Shown here piece by piece: positions 54,264 through 63,273 of a DNA stretch of 64,000 bases. The position numbers and the translations under genes are program-made. Origin of the DNA: Paenibacillus borealis. Its GTDB lineage: Bacteria; Bacillota; Bacilli; Paenibacillales; Paenibacillaceae. Under the pieces are notes generated by a model. That model did no database searches and was not told where the DNA came from. It was given only the letters and a program-made list of their open reading frames with translations. The stretch spans positions 1,736,001 through 1,800,000 of the forward strand of contig NZ_CP009285.1 of assembly GCF_000758665.1 (NCBI RefSeq), given 5' to 3'. Positions within the stretch are counted from its first letter, which is position 1. Each line of letters begins with the position of its first letter.

Positions 54264-56072
54264 ATGACTTATATGAGACAACCACTCGCAGACTGCGTGC
54301 CCGGGCTTGTGGCTACAGCCCGCGGGGACCAGCCGGCTACACTGGTGATTACAGGCGGCAAACTGGTCAATGTATGCTCCGGTGAGATTCTGGATGGCAT
54401 GTCTGTAGCAGTGCAGGGCGGACGCATTGCCTATGTCGGCAAGGATGTCTCGCATACGATTGGTGAGGGGACCCGGATCATTGATGCTGCAGGCAAATAC
54501 ATTGCCCCGGGCCTGCTTGACGGGCATTGCCACATTGAGAGTACGCAGCTGACGGTGACTGAATTTGCCCGTGCTGTGCTTCCTATGGGCACGACCGGAG
54601 GTTTCTTCGATGCCCATGAGATCGCCAATGTATTCGGGCTGAAGGGCATTAAGCTGATGCTGGATGAGATGCGCGGAACACCGCTTGCTGCCTATATGCA
54701 AGTCGCCTCCTGCGTACCTTCGGCAGGTGCCGAATTCGAAACCACAGGCGCCTCTATCGGGCCGGAGGAAGTAGCCGAGGCCTATACCTGGGGGGAGGAT
54801 GTCATTGCCCTGGGCGAAGTGATGAATTTCCCCGGCGTGGTGTACAGTGATGAGAAGATGCTTGGAGAGATTCAGGCTACCCTCCGTGCAGGGCGTTATG
54901 TAGACGGTCATTTCACCTGGCCATCCGATGACTGGAGACTCCCGGTCTATGCCGCAGCGGGTGTAACCGGTGATCATGAGTGTGTGACGGCGGAGGATGT
55001 AATTGAACGTGTACGTCTCGGAATGTATGCCAAAATGCGCCGCGGCTCTGCCTGGCATGATGTGGCGAAGACCATCACCGCGCACACCGAGCATGGGCTC
55101 GACCCGCGCCGGATGATGCTGGTGACCGACGACCGCAGCTCGGAATCGCTGCGGGATGAAGGCCATATGGATTTTGTCGTGCGGCACGCCATCTCCCAGG
55201 GCCTTAAGCCGGTCACGGCTTTTCAAATGGCAACGATCAATACCGCTGAACGGTTCGGGGTGGCCCGTGATATCGGTTCAATTACTCCGGGCTCCTGTGC
55301 AGATATCATCCTGCTGGACGGCAATCTGGCGGATGTTCATATTGTCATGACAATTGTGGCTGGAGTTGTCGTAGCGGAGAACGGGATCATGACGGCTGAG
55401 CTGAATCCGTACACCTACCCGGATGAAGTACTGGCTTCCGTGCATCTGCTGCAGCCCCCGGCTCCGGAGGATTTTGTCATCCACGCACCGGTTGCAGAAG
55501 GTGTTCTGGCTACCCGTGTCATCAAAGTGATCGAGAATCATGTGGAGACCGGTGAGCTGATCATCAATCTGCCTGTCGCTGAATCCAAGCTGCAGGTCCA
55601 GGAAGGCTTGTGCAAAATCGCCGTCCTGGAGCGGCATAAGGCAACCGGCAACAAATCGGTTGGCGTGGTTGAGGGGATCGGCTTCCGCGAGCCTGCTGCG
55701 ATTGCCATGACTGTAGCCCATGACAGCCATAATGTGCTGGTCATCGGCAACGATGATGTCCTCATGGCTAAGGCTGCAGGCGCAGTGGCTGAAGCTCAGG
55801 GCGGTGTGGCGGTGATTACCGCGTCCGGAACAACTCTATTCCCGCTGGCGATTGCCGGACTGATGTCGGCAGAGCCGTTTGAAATAGCTGCAGCCCAGTC
55901 AGCCGCCATCAGCAAAGCGCTGTACGATGCCGGCTGCACACTGAATTATGCTTTTATGACCTTATCCCTGCTTGCGCTGGCGGTCATTCCGACACTGCGG
56001 ATTTCGGATAAAGGTCTGGTGCGGATTTCGCCGGAAGAAGGAATTCAGCTGGTTCCTTTGTTTGTGAGCTAG
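54264..56072 (+). CDS. ade: Adenine deaminase
   Basis: A 602-residue amidohydrolase that deaminates adenine to hypoxanthine, feeding purine salvage or breakdown. It shows the metal site HCHIESTQL, DAHEIANVFG, LVTDDRSSE and the C-terminal adenine-deaminase domain (NKSVGVVEGIGF, TVAHDSHNVLVIG). Length is normal. I start at ATG 54264, 10 nt after AAGGGAG; ATG 54240 precedes that site. No purine riboswitch is seen upstream. Confidence 0.95.
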   Translation: MTYMRQPLADCVPGLVATARGDQPATLVITGGKLVNVCSGEILDGMSVAVQGGRIAYVGKDVSHTIGEGTRIIDAAGKYIAPGLLDGHCHIESTQLTVTEFARAVLPMGTTGGFFDAHEIANVFGLKGIKLMLDEMRGTPLAAYMQVASCVPSAGAEFETTGASIGPEEVAEAYTWGEDVIALGEVMNFPGVVYSDEKMLGEIQATLRAGRYVDGHFTWPSDDWRLPVYAAAGVTGDHECVTAEDVIERVRLGMYAKMRRGSAWHDVAKTITAHTEHGLDPRRMMLVTDDRSSESLRDEGHMDFVVRHAISQGLKPVTAFQMATINTAERFGVARDIGSITPGSCADIILLDGNLADVHIVMTIVAGVVVAENGIMTAELNPYTYPDEVLASVHLLQPPAPEDFVIHAPVAEGVLATRVIKVIENHVETGELIINLPVAESKLQVQEGLCKIAVLERHKATGNKSVGVVEGIGFREPAAIAMTVAHDSHNVLVIGNDDVLMAKAAGAVAEAQGGVAVITASGTTLFPLAIAGLMSAEPFEIAAAQSAAISKALYDAGCTLNYAFMTLSLLALAVIPTLRISDKGLVRISPEEGIQLVPLFVS

Positions 56073-56130
56073 ATATTACTATTAGAAACCGGCAAAGGAC
56101 TTGCCGGACATTCATAGAAGACATCACCGG

Positions 56131-56181
56131 AAACGGGATGCCGCCCGCTCTTTATGGAGCCTGGGCAGCATCCCGTTTTTT
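56131..56181 (+). terminator. Strong terminator after the adenine deaminase gene
   Basis: AAACGGGATGC (56131-56141) pairs with GCATCCCGTTT (56168-56178), with more pairing inside, followed by a run of T. It closes the purine island. The AT-rich stretch from here to 56443 shows no gene. Confidence 0.88.
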
Positions 56182-56443
56182 GTATGTAGTCTATAAGAAG
56201 CGGAAGGTATGATTCGGTTGGGAATTACCTTTTATTGGTGAAATAATGACATTAATCCGGTATGGGGCATATAATTAACCATTTCATCACAACTAGAAAC
56301 ATATTTTTTAAAATTTTAATGAAAAACATTAACAAAAGGTGAGAAATAGACGATAATACTTTTAAATTAGTTAAAATTATTGTCAAATCGTGAATTTGCA
56401 GAAAAATACTGAAAGTCCAAATATGAGGAACGGGGTGTATGAG

Positions 56444-56896
56444 ATGATGAGATTAGAAACACAGGACATCGTGAATATCACCAAGAAGCAAATTACCGGG
56501 ATTTTTAAAATGGAGCCGGTTGAAGTAAGGTTTGTTAACGACTTTCAGGGTGAGCAGTATCTTTTGACCAATGATAAGCTGCATCTCAGCAACCAGCACT
56601 ATTGGGCAAAGGTAATGGATTGTGTCTTCGATACTCATGTCAGACCTGTCCTGATGTGTGAGGTGCTCTACTTCCTGCGGAATGAGTTTCTGGAGAGTGA
56701 CATCAAGCTGATGTTTTCTTATGACTTTGCGGATGGAGCGGACGGGGCAGCGGTCGCTACGGCTGAAATAAGCTTCAACGATTCGCCGGAACTGCAGCCG
56801 GGTGAGATTGCCGAATTGATTGATTTTGCGTTAACTTTGCAGGATAAACAGTGGTTCGAGGAACTGACTGCCAAATATAAACAGCTGACCGCTTAA
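56444..56896 (+). CDS. Hypothetical protein with a C-terminal IDEAL-like motif
   Basis: A 150-residue cytoplasmic protein. The main body (about 1-115) is not familiar to me. The last 30 residues, ELIDFALTLQDKQWFEELT, fit the IDEAL-domain pattern (ID..L..KD..WF..L) found in YpiB and related Firmicute proteins. I prefer ATG 56444, 7 nt after GGGGTG; starts at 56390 (GTG) or 56423 (ATG) are possible. Confidence 0.6.
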   Translation: MMRLETQDIVNITKKQITGIFKMEPVEVRFVNDFQGEQYLLTNDKLHLSNQHYWAKVMDCVFDTHVRPVLMCEVLYFLRNEFLESDIKLMFSYDFADGADGAAVATAEISFNDSPELQPGEIAELIDFALTLQDKQWFEELTAKYKQLTA

Positions 56897-56941
56897 ATAT
56901 CATGCGGAAGGGTAAGTTGCCTGAATACACATTATATAAAT

Positions 56942-56992
56942 AAGCCGTCCGGGTCGCAGGGAGGAAGTCAACCTGCGGACCTGACGGCTTTT
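56942..56992 (+). terminator. Terminator after the IDEAL-domain gene
   Basis: AAGCCGTC...GGTC.CAGG pairs with CCTG.GGACC...GACGGCTT, then TTTT. Confidence 0.85.
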
Positions 56993-57033
56993 CTGTTGTA
57001 TAGGAAATTATGATATTCGTCTGTTGGGGGGAC

Positions 57034-57111
57034 TTAAAGGGATAAATCCCTCTGAATCCGCCGAAAGTAGGCGGTAGGGTGAAATTAAAGGGATAAATCC
57101 CTCTGAATCCG
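57034..57111 (+). repeat. 51-nt minisatellite, left part (AGGGATAAATCCCT type)
   Basis: One full and one interrupted unit with a 51-nt period (units begin at 57034 and 57085). Each unit carries two hairpins: AGGGAT-AA-ATCCCT and CCGCC-GAAAGTA-GGCGG. The second unit is broken at 57111 by the IS element, and the array resumes at 58600. Confidence 0.85.
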
Positions 57112-58599
57112 CAGTACACTTGCACCAAACCTGACATGAGTAGATATGGAAAAATAACCCTTCACAAAAAAATCGGTTCCCCCTAAAGTTGTAGTTACCA
57201 CAGCCACAACATGAAATAGGAGGAACCTTGAATCAAATTATAAATTTCAAGACCGTGGCGGGTCAACTTTTAAATTGGATTCCGGTGGACAAAAGGCATC
57301 CGGTGCACGACCATCGTGTCCCCAAATTAACAACGTACCGAACCATTTTCTTGTTTCTTTTCGCCTTGCTCCAAAATCAACCGTCTTTGTCTGAGTTTTC
57401 TGCCTACTTTCGTAAAGCAAAATGGTTACAGCAGATCGTGGGCTTCTCTTCCATTAGTGACTCGGCGCTCAACCGACGGCTTCAGCGCATCCCTCTTTTT
57501 CTCCTTCAAGAGTTCTATACCGACCTGATGGAGGCGCTGATTCAGTGTCAGCTTAAGCAAGATCGTTTTCCGGACATCGGGGCGTTAACCGTCATCGACT
57601 CCACTCAACTTTCGCTTACGGCTCACGGGGAGCACTGGGCGTTTATCCAAAAGGGGCAGGTTAAGGTCAAGCTTCATCTTGGTTTGCATGTCTACAATGA
57701 GCAGAATGTGCACCCTGGACGAGCGGTGTTCTCGACTGCAGGCGTCGCGGATCACGATCCGGAAGTGCTCGATCGGCTGCTTCAATCCGATCGGGAGAAC
57801 CCTACGTATGTCATGGATCGCGGCTATCCCGGATACAACCAGTTTTGTGAATGGGACCAGGCGGGCATTCGGTTTGCCGTTCGGATAAAACAGAACAACC
57901 GACTGACGGTGACGCGCCTGCGTCCACTCCCTCCAGAGTGTGGGATTGTGGAAGACGCAGAGGTGCTGGTCCCAAGCTCGAAGGGAGAACCCCATCGAAT
58001 GCGGCGAGTGACCTATCCGTATGTGAACCGGAAGGGATAGGAGTGTACCAGCGTTGTACTCACGAACCGGTGGGATGTGGAGGCACCAGTAATTGCACAG
58101 ATTTATAAGCTTCGCTGGCAAATAGAGACGTTTTTCAAGACCTTTAAGCACCGGATGAATGGGGCCCATTTGTACACCAATCAAGCAGAAGGCGTGACGC
58201 GTCAAGTACTGCTTAGCCTGATTGCTTATGCGTTTATGGAATTGATACGAGTGATTGGGGCTCCCGAACAAACAATTCAGCGGGTCTTACAGCTCTTCCG
58301 CTTGTACGCCGATGCCGAACCTTGTGACTTTCGGGAAGCGTTAGAGGGGAAAAAGACCCGCACGAGTAAGGGCAGGCGAAAGAAGCCAAAGATCGGTCGC
58401 CCCCGGAAACACCCACTCGTGCCCAAAGCCAAGCGAATAGTCGTTGTTTTTTAAGTGAATAAGCAATTCCAAATCCATTTTAAAAAAAATGTGCTGTGGC
58501 TGGTGTGGATTTCGTGCGGCCTTTTTTAGATAAAATCGAGTCTGTTCACCCTCCGATATCTTCCGTTGATCTAATGTTAGGTTTCTTGCAAGTGTACTG
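57112..58599 (+). mobile_element. IS4-family insertion sequence with 9-bp target duplication
   Basis: The 1488-bp element has inverted ends at 57112-57137 and 58574-58599 that match at 23 of 26 positions (outer end CAGTACACTTGCA). The 9-bp sequence CTGAATCCG flanks it on both sides (57103-57111 and 58600-58608) as a perfect target duplication. It carries one transposase gene, interrupted by a stop codon. It inserted in the 51-nt minisatellite. Confidence 0.92.
57228..58454 (+). pseudogene. IS4-family DDE transposase with one in-frame TAG
   Basis: A continuous frame of 408 codons plus stop starts at TTG 57228 after AGGAGG. It is interrupted only by TAG at 58038-58040; there is no frameshift, since TNRWDVEAP and all later motifs stay in the same frame. 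DDE residues are visible in TVIDSTQLSL, YVMDRGYPGYNQF and the YREK region YKLRWQIETFFKTFK. The stop separates the first two Asp from the essential Glu, so the element is probably inactive unless the TAG is read through. Confidence 0.88.
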
Positions 58600-58724
58600 C
58601 TGAATCCGCCGAAAGTAGGCGGTAGGGTGAAATTAAAGGGATAAATCCCTCTGATTCCGCCGAAAGTGGGCGATTAGGGGAAACTTAAAGGGATTAATCC
58701 CTCTGTTCATCCGTCTCTCTACTC
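58600..58724 (+). repeat. 51-nt minisatellite, part resuming after the IS
   Basis: The broken unit resumes at CTGAATCCG and is followed by units starting at 58633 and 58685 (spacing 52). These copies are more diverged than those left of the IS but keep the AGGGAT..ATCCCT hairpin in some form. Confidence 0.8.
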
Positions 58725-59030
58725 AAAGGAGGAAATGAGGAGCAAAAGTGCCCCTGATTCCACCGGATGCTGCCCAAAGGAGGAAATGAGGAGCAAAAGT
58801 GCCCCTGATTCCACCGGATGCTGCCCAAAGGAGGAAATGAGGAGCAAAAGTGCCCCTGATTCCACCGGATGCTGCCCAAAGGAGGAAATGAGGAGCAAAA
58901 GTGCCCCTGATTCCACCGAATGCTGCTAAAAGGAGGAAATGAGGAGCACTAGTGCCCCTGAATCCACCGGATGCTGCTAAAAGGAGGAAATGAGGAGCAC
59001 TAGTGCCCCTGAATCCACCGGATGCTGCCC
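58725..59030 (+). repeat. Six tandem 51-nt units, diverged subfamily
   Basis: Six copies begin at 58725, 58776, 58827, 58878, 58929 and 58980, the first three identical. They share period and the CCTGAATCC.CCG core with the units around the IS. The hairpin arms differ (GGAGCAAAAGTGCCCC in copies 1-4, GGAGCACTAGTGCCCC in 5-6). Every unit carries AAAGGAGGAAATG, which mimics a ribosome binding site, and stays open in several frames; I do not call a gene. Confidence 0.93.
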
Positions 59031-59129
59031 AAGAGGTAGTCTGAATGGAGCAATGCGAAGCGGCCATTAATCTGTATAAGCTGCTCAGGTCGTATAAACT
59101 TGCACAGGCCGCATAAGCCCCGGCTTGAT

Positions 59130-59149
59130 ACACCCATTAGGGTGTTTTT
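59130..59149 (+). terminator. Small terminator after the minisatellite
   Basis: ACACCC-ATTA-GGGTGT followed by TTTT. No intact upstream gene on this strand is evident. Confidence 0.55.
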
Positions 59150-59216
59150 CTTTAAATATAGAAGAAAGTATATGTTTACGCCATACTTTATCCTTATATT
59201 TCCCGCTGGAACAGAA

Positions 59217-59236
59217 GCCGTCCCTTGAAGGACGGC
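59217..59236 (-). terminator. Hairpin after the ferrochelatase gene
   Basis: GCCGTCC pairs with GGACGGC around a 6-nt loop, 14 nt past the gene end. On the minus strand it is followed by TTCTGTT, so termination is plausible but weak. Confidence 0.5.
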
Positions 59237-59250
59237 ATAGCCGCTTCCGC

Positions 59251-60312
59251 TTAGGTAATGAATGTCTCCGGAGTGGATGATTCCGCAGCTTCTGCAGCTG
59301 GGAGCCAGCCCTGCGCTGATCCGCGAACCATCCGGGCGAGGAAGACCATCCATTCTTCGTGGTCATTCAAGCAGGGGGCGACATTGAAATTCCCTGGTAC
59401 TCCCCCGCCTGAAGCAAAGAGTTCACGGCCTTCCACTGCCAGCTCATGCAAGGTTTCGAGGCAGTCGGTGACAAGTCCGGGCGAGAAGATCAGCGGCATC
59501 TGTATTCCGCGTCCGCCGAGTTCTTTGAGTGTATCCGCAGTGGAAGGGCCTACCCATTTCTCGGGTCCAAAGCGGGATTGGAAGGTGACCTGCCAGCGTC
59601 CCGGTGACCAATTCATTGCCTCGGCAAGCAGACGGCCGGTCTCATGGCATTGCTGCGGATACGGATCTCCAGTCTCGGCATAACGGCGGGGAATTCCATG
59701 GAAGGACAGAATATAGTAATCCGGTTCTTCGTCCAGCTCGCCAAGCTTCCGGAGCAGCAGCGATTTCATCGCTGAGATGTAGCCGGGCTCATCATGGTAG
59801 GCTTCGATGAAACGCAGAGCCGGCACGAAACGCTTGGTGACTTGTCCTGAGCGGCTATGCCGCCCCAGTGCGGCGAAGCTTGCGGCTTCATAGACAGATG
59901 CAGTTGTGGTGGAGGAATACTGCGGGAACAGCGGGAGTACAATGATTCGTGTAATGCCTGCAGCCTCCAGCTTGCGGAAGGCTTGAGCCATGCCCGGTTC
60001 ACTGTAAGCAAGGCCTAATTCCACCTGGTAGCGGCTGCCGAGAAGGGACTGCAGCGCAGTTTGCTGAGCTCTGGAGTGGACGAGCAGCGGAGAACCATCC
60101 TTCATCCAGATCTCCTGATACAGCTTCGCGGACCGGCGCGGCCGGGTACGAAGGATAATGCCGCGCAGCAGAGGCTGCCAGAGCAGCGGATGGTAATCAA
60201 TGATTCTGCGGTCAGACAAAAAGCGCTTAAGATATGGACGAACCGCCTTGGCGCTGGGAGCGTCAGGAGTTCCGATCTGAGCAAGAATAACTCCTATGGG
60301 AGGCTGATTCAT
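59251..60312 (-). CDS. hemH: Ferrochelatase, proteobacterial type
   Basis: A 353-residue ferrochelatase that inserts Fe(II) into the porphyrin ring. Key elements are GTPDAPSAKAVRPYLKRFLSDRR, SFHGIPRRY with the metal-binding His, GDPYPQQC, TFQSRFGPEKW and PGLVTDCLETL with the conserved Glu. These motifs follow the E. coli protoporphyrin ferrochelatase rather than the shorter coproporphyrin ferrochelatase (CpfC) usual in Firmicutes, which suggests transfer. ATG 60312 follows AAAGGAG. It diverges from the flavoprotein gene. Confidence 0.92.
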   Translation of the reverse strand: MNQPPIGVILAQIGTPDAPSAKAVRPYLKRFLSDRRIIDYHPLLWQPLLRGIILRTRPRRSAKLYQEIWMKDGSPLLVHSRAQQTALQSLLGSRYQVELGLAYSEPGMAQAFRKLEAAGITRIIVLPLFPQYSSTTTASVYEAASFAALGRHSRSGQVTKRFVPALRFIEAYHDEPGYISAMKSLLLRKLGELDEEPDYYILSFHGIPRRYAETGDPYPQQCHETGRLLAEAMNWSPGRWQVTFQSRFGPEKWVGPSTADTLKELGGRGIQMPLIFSPGLVTDCLETLHELAVEGRELFASGGGVPGNFNVAPCLNDHEEWMVFLARMVRGSAQGWLPAAEAAESSTPETFIT

Positions 60313-60575
60313 GAGCAGTAGCGGCTCCTTTCCATGAACATGACATCGTTTAAAAATATCACATGAAGGCGCACAAATACAATATAATCTATCACATTAT
60401 TATCATATGGCGGTGTAAATGGGAGAATTTGAGAGTAATAATAAATGTACTTTTTAAGTTAATTGCGAAATAGTGATGTTTCTTATAGGGTGTGTGATTT
60501 TATATACAGAGAAAAGTGTATCAATTTTGATACCATCAAGCCAGAAATTACCGAATGCAGCCTGAAATCCTCTTA

Positions 60576-60613
60576 TGTGAATTTATTCACCTTTTTATGT
60601 GAATTGTTTCACC
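60576..60613 (+). promoter_or_regulatory. Two tandem Rex/Fnr-like boxes
   Basis: TGTGAATTTATTCACC (60576-60591) and TGTGAATTGTTTCACC (60598-60613) are almost identical and lie 22 nt apart, two helical turns. They fit both the Rex core (TGTGAA-N4-TTCAC) and the Crp/Fnr core (TGTGA-N6-TCACA, 9 of 10). The second overlaps the candidate -35, which favours repression and thus Rex. Confidence 0.65.
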
Positions 60614-60632
60614 TTTTGAAAGATTGTATAAA
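60604..60632 (+). promoter_or_regulatory. Candidate promoter of the flavoprotein gene
   Basis: TTGTTT (60604-60609), a 17-nt spacer and TATAAA (60627-60632). It leaves a leader of about 160 nt, which includes a small hairpin AAGAGT-N6-ACTCTT near 60698-60715. Confidence 0.5.
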
Positions 60633-60800
60633 TTGATGCATCTTTTTCGCACACGGGATGGGTCGCGCAAGGAACGGGAAAGGGGGGATGACCTCTTATG
60701 AAGAGTCAGGGTACTCTTTGTAAGAAGGAATGGAATGAACGGGAAAAACGGTTTACAAGAGCTACATACTACTGGGGATATAATAAAGGAGAATACGCAT

Positions 60801-63068
60801 TTGAAAAAACTAATTGCTTTGACTGTAAGCGCAGCCTTGCTGCTCGCGCCAATTGCTTACACCATTAACGCACCGGCCTTGAACCTGAAGGTGGATGCGG
60901 TTTCGGCAGCTTCGGAAGAAGCTCCGGCAGCTACTGCTAAACCAGCTCCTAAACCGACTGCTAAGCCTGCAGCAACACCTAAAGCAACTGCTAAACCTGC
61001 GCCAACGCCTAAGGCGACTGCTAAACCGGCAGCAACACCTAAAGCAACTGCTAAACCGGCAGCAACCGCTGCACCTGCAGCATCCGCGAAAGCATCTGCT
61101 AAGCCTGCTGCAACCGTTAAACCAGCGGCAACAGTTAAGCCTGCAGCTACAGCTAAGCCTGTTGCAACTGCAGTACCAGTTGCTGTTAAAGAAGCTGTGT
61201 ATCAAGACGGAGTATATGTAGCTTATGGCGACGCGTATTCCAAAGGTACTGAAGGCGCTAAAGTTACAATTAAAGACGGTAAAATCGCCGACATCGAACT
61301 GCTGAGAACCAGCCCGAAAATTATCGACCGCAACGCCCGCGACAACTACAGCGGCGTATGGGTTGCATACGGTCTGATGAAAGACAGACTGATTGGCAAA
61401 ACCAGAGACGGCGCAGCAGCTGTTGATGCTGTATCCGGCGCAACCCGTTCCAGCAACGGCTGGAAATTGTCGGTTGACAGAGCGTTCGAAAGATCGCTGC
61501 AGGATAAACCGGCTGATGCCACTTATTTCGCCGGCGACCACATGGGTGTAGACCCTGAAGCTAAGTATGCTGTATTCGCAACCTACGATGCAAACAAGCT
61601 GACTGCAGTTAAACTGTATCCGCTGACTGCAACTGGAGATTTCGTAGATGAGAAGACTTATACTGCTGAACAAACAGCAGCTATTGCAGCCATTACACCA
61701 GTGCTGCTTGCCAATGGTTCTGCTGCAAAGCCTGTAGCCGGCTTCGAAGCTGAATCCAAAGCTGCCATCAACGCTTTCTGGGATGCTGAACAAAATGCCA
61801 GCATCAACAACACTTCCGCTTATGTTGATGGCTTCTACTCTTCCTACGGTACTGCAAGAAGCGTAGGCGTTGAAAGAGCAGATGTGGTTATCCGTAACGG
61901 CAAGCTGGTTGACGTGAAATTGTTCAGACTTGGCACTAACCTGATTGACAGAGGCGCAACTGCTTATGCTGAAGTAGTGAAAGCAAATGCTCCTATGACT
62001 GCTAAATTACTTGCTAACGGTTCTTATATCGCTAATTATGATGAGAAGGTAGACGGAATTTCCGGCGCCACTGAGAGCAGCCACGGCTGGAACCAGGCTG
62101 TAGAAAGAGCTTTCGAGAAAGCATTGAAAGTTCCAACTGAAGGCCAATACTTCGACGGTAAATTTGCCGGTGTGGATAACCAGTCCAAAGTTCTTCTGCT
62201 GGTAGATGTTGATGCTGATCAAGTTACTGGCATTACAATGAGCCTGTTCGGCACAGACGGCAAGATCATTGCTAACGACAAGCTTACCGCTGATCAGAAA
62301 TCTGCTGTAGAAAAACTGACCGCCGGATTGCTTGCAAATGGCGTGAACACCGCTGACATCGCTGGCCAAGAAGCTGTATCTGCTGCAGCAAAAGCAGCAC
62401 TGGCAGATGCTCTTGCCAATGCTTCCAAAGTACAAGGCACTTATAAAGACGGTACTTTCACCGCTTACGGTGACGCTTATGACAAGGGTACAAACAAAGC
62501 TGACGTTACCCTGCGTAACGGCAAGATCGTGAATGTTGCTCTTTCCCGTGTAGGAATGAACATGGTAGACTTGGGTAAAGCCGCTTATGCTGAAGTTCAA
62601 AAAGCAATTCCTGTGCTGACAGCTAACTTCCTTGCTGCAGGTACAAGAGAAGGCGTAGCACAGGTTGATGCGGTATCCGGCGCTACCAGCAGCAGCAATG
62701 CACTTAAAGCTGCCGTTGACAGAGCTTATGGTAAAGCTGAAGTTGTTGAAACCGAGAAAGCCGCATACTTTGACGGAATCTTCATTGGTGCTAGTGCAGA
62801 CAAATCCGTTAATGTAATGGTTACTACTAAATTCAATGTTCCAGTAACTATGGTTGTTTACTTCCTTGATGATAAAGGTAAAGTAAGATACAACCTGACT
62901 GATGACGAATTGCTCGTGAAGTACGAAATCGAGAATACTTCTAACGGCAAAGGGCTGCACAAGTACGGATACCGTGCAGCAGCATTCGGAACGAATGATG
63001 CTCAGAAGGCTATCTCTGCCAAAGCTGTCGAAGCTATCAAAGCAGCACTAGAAGCAGCTGGTAAATAA
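60801..63068 (+). CDS. Secreted protein with three FMN-attachment domains
   Basis: A 755-residue protein. A Sec signal peptide (MKKLIALTVSAALLLAP), without lipobox, leads to a Lys/Pro/Ala/Thr spacer (about 35-130, repeated AKPAATPKAT). Then come three FMN-binding domains, each with the ApbE attachment motif Dxx-SGAT (Ser212, Ser421, Ser626 begin SGAT). Each is followed by a degenerate copy (YFAGDHMGVD, YFDGKFAGVD, YFDGIFIGAS). Proteins of this kind, such as Listeria PplA, carry covalent FMN and pass electrons outside the cell; that role here is inferred. There is no LPxTG motif or C-terminal membrane helix. TTG 60801 lies 9 nt after AAGGAG; ATG 60735 precedes that site. No apbE is in the window. 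Confidence 0.85.
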   Translation: MKKLIALTVSAALLLAPIAYTINAPALNLKVDAVSAASEEAPAATAKPAPKPTAKPAATPKATAKPAPTPKATAKPAATPKATAKPAATAAPAASAKASAKPAATVKPAATVKPAATAKPVATAVPVAVKEAVYQDGVYVAYGDAYSKGTEGAKVTIKDGKIADIELLRTSPKIIDRNARDNYSGVWVAYGLMKDRLIGKTRDGAAAVDAVSGATRSSNGWKLSVDRAFERSLQDKPADATYFAGDHMGVDPEAKYAVFATYDANKLTAVKLYPLTATGDFVDEKTYTAEQTAAIAAITPVLLANGSAAKPVAGFEAESKAAINAFWDAEQNASINNTSAYVDGFYSSYGTARSVGVERADVVIRNGKLVDVKLFRLGTNLIDRGATAYAEVVKANAPMTAKLLANGSYIANYDEKVDGISGATESSHGWNQAVERAFEKALKVPTEGQYFDGKFAGVDNQSKVLLLVDVDADQVTGITMSLFGTDGKIIANDKLTADQKSAVEKLTAGLLANGVNTADIAGQEAVSAAAKAALADALANASKVQGTYKDGTFTAYGDAYDKGTNKADVTLRNGKIVNVALSRVGMNMVDLGKAAYAEVQKAIPVLTANFLAAGTREGVAQVDAVSGATSSSNALKAAVDRAYGKAEVVETEKAAYFDGIFIGASADKSVNVMVTTKFNVPVTMVVYFLDDKGKVRYNLTDDELLVKYEIENTSNGKGLHKYGYRAAAFGTNDAQKAISAKAVEAIKAALEAAGK

Positions 63069-63082
63069 TTTGTATTAACCGC

Positions 63083-63130
63083 AAAGGGCTGTCCTTGACC
63101 ATGCAAATGGTTGGGGGCATCCCTTTTTTA
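63083..63130 (+). terminator. Terminator after the flavoprotein gene
   Basis: AAAGGG...GTCC..ACCAT pairs with ATGGT..GGGG...CCCTTT, followed by further T. Confidence 0.85.
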
Positions 63131-63273
63131 TTTTCGCATGGACGGGTTGCAGTGAGGACGGACATAATTAAGGATGGCGATCGTATAGTAATTTAAAGGG
63201 ATTTCGGATGTGAATGTCTAAACTTTAATATACACGGCAGGTTCAAAGCCTGTAAGTAATAGGAGGCTCATCA

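Noticed and set aside
57228..58454. Frameshifted transposase
   Set aside because: Reading codon by codon across 58038-58080 shows the same frame continues after one TAG, so it is a nonsense codon, not a frameshift or programmed slip.
58725..59030. CRISPR array
   Set aside because: The repeats are directly joined 51-nt units without unique spacers, and no cas genes are present.
58694..59133. Repetitive proteins on either strand of the minisatellite
   Set aside because: The unit is 51 nt (17 codons), so several frames stay open by default. The peptides are simple translations of the repeat, and the ribosome-site-like AAAGGAGG is part of the unit itself.
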